53,554 bases of DNA, taken from Enemella evansiae. Its GTDB lineage: Bacteria; Actinomycetota; Actinomycetes; Propionibacteriales; Propionibacteriaceae. Shown here in pieces: positions 25,863 to 33,572 of this stretch. The position numbers and the translations under genes were made by a program. The stretch lies in assembly GCF_002250705.1 (NCBI RefSeq), contig NZ_NMVP01000014.1, positions 1 to 53,554 on the forward strand, read 5' to 3'. The notes under the pieces were generated by a model. It saw only the letters and a list, made by a program, of their open reading frames with translations, searched no databases and was not told the DNA's origin. Every line of letters begins with the position of its first letter. Position 1 is the first letter of the stretch.

Positions 25863-25980
25863 GGGGCCCATGCTCGGCCCCTCGGCCCGCGGGGGCTTCG
25901 CTGTGCGCGCCATGGGCGTTGCCGTTGCGCGCCAGGACGCGGTTGTACGCTGCCCCGGTCGGGCAGCGGAGGGGGCAGCG
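25863..25980. promoter_or_regulatory. Divergent ADH/araC control region
   Basis: 118 bp separate the alcohol dehydrogenase start from the AraC start. The AraC gene has a GGAGGGGG ribosome-binding site (about 25968-25975). A TTGTACGCTGCC stretch near 25944 (TTG plus TACGCT) is a weak plus-strand promoter candidate. No clear operator dyad was found by eye. Confidence 0.35.
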
Positions 25981-26925
25981 ATGGGCACCAATGACCCGAT
26001 CCGCGACACCGAGGTCGCGAGTGACTGGCAGGCGACGATCGCGCAGGCGTTCGACGGCCTGCGCGCGCGCCCACTGGACGGCGACGACGGGCCGGTCACG
26101 GGTCGGCTGACCGGTCGCCGATTCGACGACGTCGGACTCTACGATCTGGCCAGCAGTGCGCAGACCGTGCACCGCTCGCCCGGTTCGGCCCGCCGGGCCG
26201 GCGTACACCTGTTGAAACTCTCGCTGTCGCTGCGGGGCCGCGCGATCGTCGATCAGGCCGAGACCCAGGTGGAGATCCGGCCCGGGGAGTTCGCGATCTA
26301 TGACACCAGCCGGCCCTACTCGCTGACCGCGTTCGGGCCCTGGCACACGTTGGTGATGACGGTGCCGCGGGCGCTGCTGCCCATTCCCCAGCGCGAGTTC
26401 GACCGGTTGCGGTCCCGGCCGCACGACGCGACCCGCGGCGCCGGTGCCCTGCTGACCGGATACCTGCGGGCCGGCACCCAGCAGCCGGACCCGGGCACGG
26501 CGGCGGAGGGCACCCGGATCCGCGATGCCGGCCTGGCCCTGCTGGAGGGGGCCCTGGCGGGTGCGGTGACCACCGCGACCACGGATGCCAGGACCGCGAT
26601 ACGGGCGTTGGCCGTCCAGCAGATCCGTGCCCGACTGGCCGATCCGGAGCTCTCCCCCGCCTCCGTGGCCGCCGCGTGCCATCTCTCCGCCCGCAGTCTG
26701 CATCGTGCGTTCGAGGGCAGCGGCAGTACTGTGGCCGAGGAGATCCGGCGCTCGCGGTTGGACGCGATCCGCCGCGATCTGGAGAACCCGGTGCTGCGGC
26801 ACACCACCATCGCGGGGCTGGCGGCCCGCTGGTGTGTCTGGAACCAGGCCTGGCTCTCCCGGGCGTTCAAGCGCGAGTACGGGGTCTCACCCTCCGACTA
26901 CCGCGCGCAGCATGGGGCGCCCTGA
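25981..26925 (+). CDS. AraC-family regulator with N-terminal cupin-like domain
   Basis: A 314-aa protein starting at ATG 25981 after a GGAGGGGGCAGCG ribosome site. Residues ~50-200 form an AraC_binding_2-type sensor domain (KLSLSLRGRAIVDQAETQVE, EFAIYDTSRPYSLTAFGPWH). Residues ~210-314 hold the two HTH motifs (SPASVAAACHLSARSLHRAF, then TTIAGLAARWCVWNQAWLSR) ending in SPSDYRAQHG. It diverges from the zinc alcohol dehydrogenase and is probably its activator in response to an aromatic or alcohol substrate. Its stop codon (26923-26925) sits directly before the promoter of the DUF5134 operon. Confidence 0.88.
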   Translation: MGTNDPIRDTEVASDWQATIAQAFDGLRARPLDGDDGPVTGRLTGRRFDDVGLYDLASSAQTVHRSPGSARRAGVHLLKLSLSLRGRAIVDQAETQVEIRPGEFAIYDTSRPYSLTAFGPWHTLVMTVPRALLPIPQREFDRLRSRPHDATRGAGALLTGYLRAGTQQPDPGTAAEGTRIRDAGLALLEGALAGAVTTATTDARTAIRALAVQQIRARLADPELSPASVAAACHLSARSLHRAFEGSGSTVAEEIRRSRLDAIRRDLENPVLRHTTIAGLAARWCVWNQAWLSRAFKREYGVSPSDYRAQHGAP

Positions 26926-26926
26926 G

Positions 26927-26963
26927 TTGCACACAGAGTTCTACGTCTTGTAGAAATTGGGGC
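26927..26963 (+). promoter_or_regulatory. DUF5134-PepSY promoter with perfect TTCTAC-N5-GTAGAA operator
   Basis: A -35 box TTGCAC (26927-26932) and a -10 box TAGAAA (26951-26956) are separated by 18 nt. The dyad TTCTAC-GTCTT-GTAGAA (26939-26955) is perfect over 6-bp arms and overlaps the spacer and -10. A bound repressor would therefore block RNA polymerase. Transcription is expected to start within a base or so of the GTG at 26964, making the mRNA leaderless. TAC...GTA is the core of operators recognised by BlaI/MecI/CopY proteins (TACA-TGTA in the classical members), so the repressor at 24272 is the obvious candidate. That pairing is inference. Confidence 0.7.
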
Positions 26964-27614
26964 GTGCTTCCCGCTCCCTGGTCGATCGTGCTGACCCTGC
27001 TGTTCTGCGGCACGGCGGCGTACGCCCTGCTGCAACTGGTCCGGCTCGCGTCCCGGCCGCGCGCGGAGGGACCCGGTGGGCAGGTGGTCGAGCTGAACCA
27101 TCTGGTGATGAGCGTGCTGATGGTGGCGATGGTCTGGTGGATGCCCGGCGGCCTCGGTACCGCGGTGCAGGTGGCCGCGCTCGGACTGTTCGGGCTGGCG
27201 CTGCTGCGTCACGCCACCCGGCCGGAGCTGGCCCGCGGCACCCGGATCGCGATGGCCGCCCATCTGATCGGCAATGTCGCGATGATCTGGATGCTGGTCG
27301 CGATGCCCTGGCTGATGGGCCACGGCACGGCCACCACCGACCCCGCCGCGGCGGGCCAGCATGCCGGCCACGGGGGCGGTGCGGAGCCCGCGCCGGGCGG
27401 TGCGATGCCGCCGATGGAGATGCCGATGGGTACGCCCGGTTGGATGACCGTGGTCACCCTGGTGCTGGCGGGCCTGCTGGTGCTGACCGCGATCGGTTGG
27501 CTGGTGCACCGGCACCGGGCCCGCGAACTGCGCGCCGGTGATGACTGGTCGCACCGGATCTGTCACGCGGCGATGACCGGCGGGATGGCCGCGATGCTGG
27601 TGGTCATGCGGTGA
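26964..27614 (+). CDS. DUF5134-type membrane protein with Met/His-rich loop
   Basis: A 216-aa protein starting at GTG 26964. About five to six membrane helices are visible (e.g. ~6-26, 45-60, 64-82, 95-118, 162-181, 200-215). Between helices 4 and 5, residues 118-161 form a hydrophilic loop with His120, 133, 136 and Met148, 151, 153, 155, 161. The last helix is also Met-rich and begins with His201. This composition suggests soft-metal (copper) binding. The PepSY gene overlaps its stop by 4 nt (GTGA). Assignment to DUF5134 is from overall pattern, not a search. Confidence 0.75.
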   Translation: MLPAPWSIVLTLLFCGTAAYALLQLVRLASRPRAEGPGGQVVELNHLVMSVLMVAMVWWMPGGLGTAVQVAALGLFGLALLRHATRPELARGTRIAMAAHLIGNVAMIWMLVAMPWLMGHGTATTDPAAAGQHAGHGGGAEPAPGGAMPPMEMPMGTPGWMTVVTLVLAGLLVLTAIGWLVHRHRARELRAGDDWSHRICHAAMTGGMAAMLVVMR

Positions 27615-29014
27615 GCGTCGTCGATCCCGATCAGACCAGCCGAGCCGCCGACACCCCCACCACCCGCACCGCGGATCGCTGGTGGCTGGCCGGTTTCCGG
27701 CCGCTGCTGCTGCGGTTGCACTTCTATGTCGGCCTGTTCGTCGGGCCGTTCCTGCTGGTCGCGGCGGTGACCGGGCTGCTCTACACGATCGCCCCGCAGC
27801 TGGAGTCGTCGGTGCACGCAGAGCAGCTCCGGGTACCGGCGGTGGGCACCCGTGCCGTGCCGCTGGCCGATCAGGTGACGGCGGCGCAGGCCGCGGTGCC
27901 GGAGGGCACCCTGAAGTCGGTCCGGCCGCCGAGCAGCGCCGACGGCACCACCCGGGTGGTGTTCGCCAGCCCCGAGACGGCGGAGGGCTACACCCGGACC
28001 GCGTTCATCGACCCCTACACCGGCCGGTCGCGCGGGGTGTTGGACACCTATGGCGAGTGGTTGCCGGTCCGCGCCTGGCTGGACGATCTGCACCGCAACC
28101 TGCACCTCGGCGAACCCGGCCGGATCTACAGCGAGCTGGCCGCGAGCTGGCTGTGGGTGCTGGCGCTCAGCGGCCTGCTGCTCTGGTGGGCGCGGGCCCG
28201 GAAGGCACGCCGGGATGCCGGCGGACCGGGCCGGTTGCGCCGCCTGCTGATGCCGCGCGGTGGGAAGGGCCGGGGCCGCCTGCTCAGCTGGCACGGCAGC
28301 ATCGGCGTCTGGGCGCTGCTCGGCATGTTGTTCCTCTCCGCGACCGGGATGACCTGGTCGACCTATGCCGGTGCCACCGTCAGCGAGGTGCGCAGTGCCC
28401 TCAGCTGGCAGGCACCGTCGGTGACCAAGGGGTTGCCGAGCACCGCCGCACCGGTCGCGGCCGAGGATCAGCCGGCCGCCGTGCAGCGGGTGCTGACCGC
28501 GGCCCGTACCGCCGGCCTGGACGGCCCGGTGGAGGTGAGCGTCCCGAGCTCCGGCGCAGCCTGGAAGGTCAGCCAGACCAAGCGTTCCTGGCCGGTCGCG
28601 CAGGATTCGATGGCGGTCGATCCGCAGTCGGGGACCGTGCTGAATCGGATCGACTTCGCCGATTGGCCGGTGATGGCCCAGCTCGCCAATCTGGCCATCG
28701 ACACCCACATGGGGCTGCTCTTCGGCGTGCCGAACCAGATCGCGCTGGCACTGATCGCGGTCGGCATCATCGCCGCGGTGCTGATCGGGTACCGGATGTG
28801 GTGGCTGCGCCGCCCGACCCGCGGCACCGGGGCACGCCTGCCCGGACCACCGGGGGCGGGCCGGGCACCGAGCCGGATCGCGCTGGTCACGATGGTGCTG
28901 GTGGCGATCGCGGTGGGGGTGGCGTTCCCGGTGCTCGGCGGTTCGCTGCTGCTGTTCTGCGGGATCGACGCCGTCTGGCAGGCGACCCGGAGAGCTGGCC
29001 CGACCGGGTCGTAG
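27611..29014 (+). CDS. PepSY-associated TM (PepSY_TM) membrane protein
   Basis: A 467-aa protein whose GTG overlaps the preceding stop. TM1 (~35-58, FYVGLFVGPFLLVAAVTGLL) follows LLLRLHF, the usual opening of PepSY_TM proteins. A large external domain contains a PepSY-like module (~85-140: EGYTRTAFIDPYTGRSRGVL). Then come DLHRNLHLGEPGR, a helix at ~175-195, a further helix (~235-255), a second external domain, and two or three C-terminal helices with IDTHMGLLFGVPNQ. Relatives include iron- or copper-linked reductase and uptake proteins with His ligands for haem. Coupling with the Met/His-rich DUF5134 protein supports a metal or redox role at the membrane. Confidence 0.85.
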   Translation: MSVVDPDQTSRAADTPTTRTADRWWLAGFRPLLLRLHFYVGLFVGPFLLVAAVTGLLYTIAPQLESSVHAEQLRVPAVGTRAVPLADQVTAAQAAVPEGTLKSVRPPSSADGTTRVVFASPETAEGYTRTAFIDPYTGRSRGVLDTYGEWLPVRAWLDDLHRNLHLGEPGRIYSELAASWLWVLALSGLLLWWARARKARRDAGGPGRLRRLLMPRGGKGRGRLLSWHGSIGVWALLGMLFLSATGMTWSTYAGATVSEVRSALSWQAPSVTKGLPSTAAPVAAEDQPAAVQRVLTAARTAGLDGPVEVSVPSSGAAWKVSQTKRSWPVAQDSMAVDPQSGTVLNRIDFADWPVMAQLANLAIDTHMGLLFGVPNQIALALIAVGIIAAVLIGYRMWWLRRPTRGTGARLPGPPGAGRAPSRIALVTMVLVAIAVGVAFPVLGGSLLLFCGIDAVWQATRRAGPTGS

Positions 29015-29024
29015 GGTGGCGCCC

Positions 29025-30287
29025 GTGCCATCCTTCCGATCCCTCGGCCGGCGGCTGCTCGGGGCCGCCGCGGTGGCACTGCTGCTCGCCCAGGGCGCGC
29101 AACCGGCGTACGCCGCCGACGGCGAGGGCGAACCCTTCGACGCCACCCTCTGCGGTGACTTCGTCCCCAACGACCCGAGCCAGGTGGAGAACGCGCACTG
29201 GGCCACCCAGCGGCTGCAGGTCGAGCGGGTGAACCAGTTGGCGACCGGCAAGGGGGTCCGGATCGCGGTGATCGACACCGGGGTGGACACCTCCCGCAAT
29301 CCCGAGCTGCAGCGCGAGGGCCGGCCGGTGGTCAGCCAGGCGTACAACTTCGCCGGTTACGACAAGTCCAAGGGCTCGGGCAGTGAACGCAGGGCGGACT
29401 GCGCGCACGGCACCCGGGTCACCTCGCTGATCGTCGGGCGCCCGGACGGCAAGGGTTTCAGCGGGCTCGCCCCCGATGCGGAGGTGATCTCGCTGCGGGC
29501 GCTGCAGCAGACCGCCGGCAGTGTCGGTACGCCGGGTCAGCAGCAGGAGTCCGAACCGCTGCAGCCGACGATCAATGCGGTCCGCAAGGCGATCGAGCTG
29601 CGCGTGGACATCATCAACATTTCCCAGCAGGGCAGCGATTCCTACGAATACCGGCAGGCGATCAATGAGGCGATCGGGGCCGGGATCGTGGTGGTGGCGG
29701 CCTCCGGCAACCGGGGCGGGGAGCCCAGACCGCCGTATCCGGCGAGCTATCGCGATGTGATCGCGGTCGGGATGAGCGACATCAACGACCAGCCGCATCC
29801 GCAGTCACAGTTCAACCCGGATCTGCATGTGGCCGTCGGGGCGCCGGGGGTGAAGGTGCTCGCGGCGAACCCGTCCGGGCCGCAGGGCCAGTCCTGGGAG
29901 ATGGTGGACGGCACCTCCTATGCCGCGCCGCTGGTGTCGGCGACGGTCGCGCTGATGCTGGAGCGCGATCCCGGTCTGAAACCGGCCGAGGTGAAGCGGC
30001 GGTTGCAGGCCAGCGCCGACCCGCCGGCTGCGACCGCACCGGACAAGCAGCTCGGCTTCGGGATCGTGAACCCCTACCGGGCGCTCACCGACGTCGACTT
30101 CGGTACGCCGGGGCCGACTCCCCCGCCGGTCGCCGGCCGCGCCCCCGATCCGACGAAGGCCGCGAGCACCACCGGCGGCGGGAAGCTGGCGGTCGCGCTC
30201 GGCCTGGCCGCCCTGGTCGGGGTCGGGCTGGCCACCGCCCTGTTCGCGGCCTATCCCTCGGGCAAACGGCGCGGCTGGAAGGCCTGA
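29025..30287 (+). CDS. mycP: Type VII secretion mycosin (S8 serine protease)
   Basis: A 420-aa protein. GTG 29025 is chosen over 29016 because TAGGGT lies exactly 7 nt before it. A signal peptide (residues 1-30, ending QPAYA-AD) precedes a subtilisin domain with the triad Asp84 (AVIDTGVD), His128 (CAHGT) and Ser298 (DGTSYAAP). The oxyanion Asn is in AASGN (Asn229). A C-terminal helix (~388-410) and short basic tail anchor it in the membrane, the standard mycosin layout. Mycosins are required for ESX/T7SS secretion. Here the gene lies about 5 kb from eccC/eccD and next to metabolic genes. Confidence 0.92.
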   Translation: MPSFRSLGRRLLGAAAVALLLAQGAQPAYAADGEGEPFDATLCGDFVPNDPSQVENAHWATQRLQVERVNQLATGKGVRIAVIDTGVDTSRNPELQREGRPVVSQAYNFAGYDKSKGSGSERRADCAHGTRVTSLIVGRPDGKGFSGLAPDAEVISLRALQQTAGSVGTPGQQQESEPLQPTINAVRKAIELRVDIINISQQGSDSYEYRQAINEAIGAGIVVVAASGNRGGEPRPPYPASYRDVIAVGMSDINDQPHPQSQFNPDLHVAVGAPGVKVLAANPSGPQGQSWEMVDGTSYAAPLVSATVALMLERDPGLKPAEVKRRLQASADPPAATAPDKQLGFGIVNPYRALTDVDFGTPGPTPPPVAGRAPDPTKAASTTGGGKLAVALGLAALVGVGLATALFAAYPSGKRRGWKA

Positions 30288-30306
30288 CCCGCATCGGCGC
30301 TGCTCC

Positions 30307-31233
30307 TCAGCGCACCACCGTGAGCCCCGCGCGGATCAGGATCTCCCGGATCCGGTCGATCTCCGCATCGGTCAGCGGGCTCAGCGGTGCGAAGGTGCGG
30401 GGCGAGTCGAGCACGCCGCGCAGCCACATCGCTGCCTTGAAGGCGCCGAGGGCGCCGGCGGTGAAACCGATCCGGGATCGGTCGGCGACATCGATGATCG
30501 CGAACAACGCGATCAGCCGCTCCTGTTCGGCGGCCGCGGCGGCCGGGTCACCGGCCTCGACGGCGCGGAGGATCGCGGGGTAACCGTTCGGGTCGACATT
30601 GCCCAGGCCGGGTACGATGCCGCTCGCACCGAGCTGGACGGCGACATCGGCGAAGACCTCGGAGCCGGTCAAGGCGGTGACCCCGGTCCCCCGCAGCGCC
30701 GCGAGCGCACGGCGGAAGCCGGCCAGGTCACCACTGGAGTCCTTGAAGGCCGCGATCGTACCCTGCTGTGCGAGTCGGGCCAGGGCCGCGAGCGGCAGCG
30801 GTGAATGGGTGGCGGCGGGGATGTCGTAGGCGACCACCGGCACCTCCACCGCGGCGGCGATGAGCTCGTAGTGTCGGACCACCTCGGCCACCCCGGGTGC
30901 GATGTAGAACGGCGGGGCCGCGACCACCGCCGCGGCCCCGGCCGCGACGGCCGCGACCGCGTGGTCGATGACGCGCAGCGTGCCGGTGTCCATCGCGCCC
31001 GCGATCACCGGGGCCCGACCGGCGGCCGCCGCGACGGCGACCTCGACCACCCGGCGGCGTACCGCATCGGGTTGCAGGGCGACCTCACCGGTCGATCCGC
31101 CGACGAACACCGCCCGGGCGCCGGCGCCGAGCTGCTCGTCGACGACCCGGCCGAGCGCGTCCTCATCGAGCTCGCCGGTGTCGGTCAGCGGGGTGACCAG
31201 CGGGGTCACCACACCGCGCAGTGCCTCGGTCAT
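30307..31233 (-). CDS. DapA-family (dihydrodipicolinate synthase/NAL-type) aldolase
   Basis: A 308-aa TIM-barrel class I aldolase. GSTGE (46-50) is the substrate-carboxylate loop, Lys164 in AAFKDSSGD is the Schiff-base lysine, and Tyr136 is the catalytic tyrosine in YDIP (YNxP in most relatives, so Asn is changed to Asp). The substrate is not determined. N-acetylneuraminate, KDG, or a hydroxy-oxo acid are possible. Its start overlaps the stop of the MFS transporter gene by 3 nt (ATGA), and the cassette also has an FCD regulator. This points to catabolism of the transported compound rather than lysine synthesis. Confidence 0.88.
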   Translation of the reverse strand: MTEALRGVVTPLVTPLTDTGELDEDALGRVVDEQLGAGARAVFVGGSTGEVALQPDAVRRRVVEVAVAAAAGRAPVIAGAMDTGTLRVIDHAVAAVAAGAAAVVAAPPFYIAPGVAEVVRHYELIAAAVEVPVVAYDIPAATHSPLPLAALARLAQQGTIAAFKDSSGDLAGFRRALAALRGTGVTALTGSEVFADVAVQLGASGIVPGLGNVDPNGYPAILRAVEAGDPAAAAAEQERLIALFAIIDVADRSRIGFTAGALGAFKAAMWLRGVLDSPRTFAPLSPLTDAEIDRIREILIRAGLTVVR

Positions 31234-32657
31234 CGGGCGCCCTCCTGCAGGGCCGGGGCATCGGACTCGACGCGCAGCGCCTTGCCGATCCGGGCCGGGA
31301 CGTTGAAGCCGACGAACACCGCGACCACGATCGTGAACGCGATCGCCAGCACCATCAGCGCGGTCCCCAGGCCGCCGAAGCGCTGGGCCAGGGTGGCGCC
31401 GATGACCGGGGCCAGTGCCCCGCCGAGGGCGCCGATGTTGTAGGTCAGACCCAGGCCGGCCGCACGCAGCCGGGTCGGGAAATGGTCGGTGATGAACTTC
31501 GGCAGCAGCCCGGAGATGCCCTGGCTGGTGAACTGCAGCGCGAACAGCAGCACCGAGAGCAGCACGAAGCTCGAACCGCCGATCAGGAACACCGGTGCGA
31601 TCACCAGCAGCGAGACCAGCAGCCCGGTGAGGTACGCCCGACGGGTGCCGATCCGGTCGCCGAGCATGCCGGCCGCGACCGAACCGGCCGCGTACCCGAG
31701 CCCGGCCCAGAGCAGCACCGTCGAGACGGCGGCCGGGTTGTAGCCGAGGTCGGTCTTCAGATAGGTGGGCAGCAGCGACTGGATCGGCCAGGAGTAGAGG
31801 AAGGCCGCGAACACCGTGACCACCAGGGCGACCGTCATCGGCCAGAGCCGGCCGGCCATCTGCACCAGGTAGGCGATGAAGCCCGCACCGACGATGATCG
31901 CGAGCAGCCAGGTGGCGGGCCCGGCGGCCTTGGAGAAGACCAGCACCAGGCAGACGGCGATGACGATGCCGATGACGGTGTTCAGCAGGGCGCGCTGCCG
32001 GGTGCCGAACAGGATCTGGAAGGTGGTCGCCTCGGCCCGCTCCCCGACCTCGCGCTGCCATTCCGCGGCCTCGGGCAGCGAGCGGCGCATGACCAGTGCG
32101 AGCACGACCGGCAGGATGCCGATGTAGAACATCCAGCGCCAGCCGAGCGAGGGCACGATCACCGCGTACAGCAGGCTGGCGACGACCACACCGACCGGGT
32201 ACGCCGAGAGCAGCATGCCGGAGGCGCGGTTGCGCAGTGCCTGCGGCCAGGACTCCATCGCGAAGGTGGCACTGGATCCGTATTCGCCGGCCATCCCGAT
32301 GCCGACCAGCGCCCGGAAGGCGAACATCGACCAGTAACCCCAGGCGAAACCGCAGAGCAGGCTGCCGACGGCGAAGCACCAGATGCTGATGATCATCGCC
32401 GGCTTGCGGCCGAACCGGTCGCCGATCGCGCCGAGCACCAGGCCGCCGAACCAGCGGGAGACGAAGGCCGCGCTGACCAGGGTGGCCGCGGTCGGCAGGT
32501 CGAGCTGGAATTCCTCGGCGATCTCGGTGAGCACCAGGGTGATCAGGATGAAGTCGAATCCATCGAGGAAATAACCGAGCCAGGCGGCGAAGAAGGACCG
32601 CCACTGCTGGGGTTGCAGCGAGCGCAGACCGCTCTGCTGGGTTGGCGTCGTTGCCAC
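31230..32657 (-). CDS. MFS transporter, SHS/NanT-like sugar-acid symporter
   Basis: A 475-aa protein with about 12 membrane helices. It begins VATTPTQQSGLRSLQPQQWR at GTG 32657, behind a GGGAG site 5 nt away. Diagnostic stretches are YFLDGFDFILITLVLTEI, AFVSRWFGGLVLGAIGDRFG (MFS motif A) and GIGMAGEYGSSATFAMESWP, all typical of the sialate/aromatic-acid:H+ symporter group. It is translationally coupled to the DapA-type aldolase and follows a GntR regulator on the same strand. This makes an uptake-plus-cleavage cassette. The true substrate cannot be read from sequence. Confidence 0.88.
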   Translation of the reverse strand: MATTPTQQSGLRSLQPQQWRSFFAAWLGYFLDGFDFILITLVLTEIAEEFQLDLPTAATLVSAAFVSRWFGGLVLGAIGDRFGRKPAMIISIWCFAVGSLLCGFAWGYWSMFAFRALVGIGMAGEYGSSATFAMESWPQALRNRASGMLLSAYPVGVVVASLLYAVIVPSLGWRWMFYIGILPVVLALVMRRSLPEAAEWQREVGERAEATTFQILFGTRQRALLNTVIGIVIAVCLVLVFSKAAGPATWLLAIIVGAGFIAYLVQMAGRLWPMTVALVVTVFAAFLYSWPIQSLLPTYLKTDLGYNPAAVSTVLLWAGLGYAAGSVAAGMLGDRIGTRRAYLTGLLVSLLVIAPVFLIGGSSFVLLSVLLFALQFTSQGISGLLPKFITDHFPTRLRAAGLGLTYNIGALGGALAPVIGATLAQRFGGLGTALMVLAIAFTIVVAVFVGFNVPARIGKALRVESDAPALQEGAR

Positions 32658-32714
32658 GTGAGCTCCCGTCGTCCATCGCGGGGTCGGGCCCCGCCTCCCG
32701 TACGCCCCCCGAAG

Positions 32715-32735
32715 ATAGGACGTCCCATGTCCTAT
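32715..32735 (-). promoter_or_regulatory. Operator dyad ATAGGAC-N7-GTCCTAT before the MFS-aldolase unit
   Basis: ATAGGAC (32715-32721) and GTCCTAT (32729-32735) form a perfect 7-bp inverted repeat with a 7-nt spacer. It lies in the 112-bp gap between the GntR gene and the transporter start. On the minus strand it abuts TATCTT (32717-32712), a possible -10. It is the expected type and place of binding site for the adjacent FCD-type regulator. Confidence 0.65.
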
Positions 32736-32769
32736 GACGGTAACCCCGTTGCTGGGTGAACCGCAACCA

Positions 32770-33474
32770 TCAGGCGCGGCCGAGCCGCTCCCGGATGTCG
32801 GCGAAGTGCGTCGCGACGGCCCGCTGGGTGGCCCCGACATCCTGCTGCCGGACGGCCGCCAGGATTCCCGCGTGCCAGCCGGCGGCGGCCACCGGGGTGT
32901 ATCTGGCACCGGGCAGTTGGGCCTCGACATCGCCGAACACCCGCCAGAACACGCGCAGCAGATCGGTCACCAGCGCATTCCCCAGCGGGGCGTACAGGGT
33001 CTCGTGGAATCGCCAGTCGAGCTCGGGGAAATAGTCACCGGCCGCCGCCGCGCGCTGCATGCCCTGCACGATCTCCTCGAGGGCCGCCAACTGGGCGTCG
33101 TCGACGGCCGCCACCACCCGGGCCGCGAGCCCCACCTCGAGCGCCTCCCGGACATCGAGCAGATCCCGCAGTTCCCCGAGCCCGGCGCGCAGCGACATCG
33201 CGGCCCGGAAATGCAGCCCGCGTTCCAGCGCGGTGAGGCCGGCGTTGCCGACGAAGGTGCCGTAACCGTGGCGGACCTCGACGATGCCGAGCGCCTGCAG
33301 CGCCTTCAGCCCTTCGCGCAGCACGTTGCGGCCGACGCCGAACTCGCGCATCAACTCCTGCTCGGTGGGCAGCGGGTCACCGGGCCCCAGGCCGTGCTCG
33401 ACGATGTAGTCGGTCAGCAGCGAGCGCACCTGCTCCTGCAGCAGGGGCCGCGCGGTGCGGCGGTCGGCACTCAC
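32770..33474 (-). CDS. GntR/FCD-family regulator of the MFS-aldolase cassette
   Basis: A 234-aa protein. The winged helix (residues ~8-75) contains LLQEQVRSLLTDYIVEHGLG and EFGVGRNVLREGLKALQALG. The C-terminal FCD domain shows the metal-ligand Asp and His residues (e.g. LDWRFHETLYAPLGNALVTD and TPVAAAGWHAGILAAVRQQD). It is transcribed in the same direction as the transporter-aldolase pair and lies upstream of it, with a dyad operator in between. A local substrate-responsive repressor is therefore the natural reading. Confidence 0.87.
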   Translation of the reverse strand: MSADRRTARPLLQEQVRSLLTDYIVEHGLGPGDPLPTEQELMREFGVGRNVLREGLKALQALGIVEVRHGYGTFVGNAGLTALERGLHFRAAMSLRAGLGELRDLLDVREALEVGLAARVVAAVDDAQLAALEEIVQGMQRAAAAGDYFPELDWRFHETLYAPLGNALVTDLLRVFWRVFGDVEAQLPGARYTPVAAAGWHAGILAAVRQQDVGATQRAVATHFADIRERLGRA

Positions 33475-33572
33475 ACGCTCAGCCTAGCCGCGACCCCGCG
33501 CCCCTCCCTCACGTTCCCTGAGCGAGGAGCGCCGCGACGAGTCGACGGGACCGTGGCTTCGTCTCGCTCGTG

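Noticed and set aside
30307..32766. Single 819-codon minus-strand frame joining the aldolase to an upstream frame
   Set aside because: Only the part from 31233 down is the aldolase. Upstream it is the wrong frame of the MFS gene, whose real frame starts at 32657.
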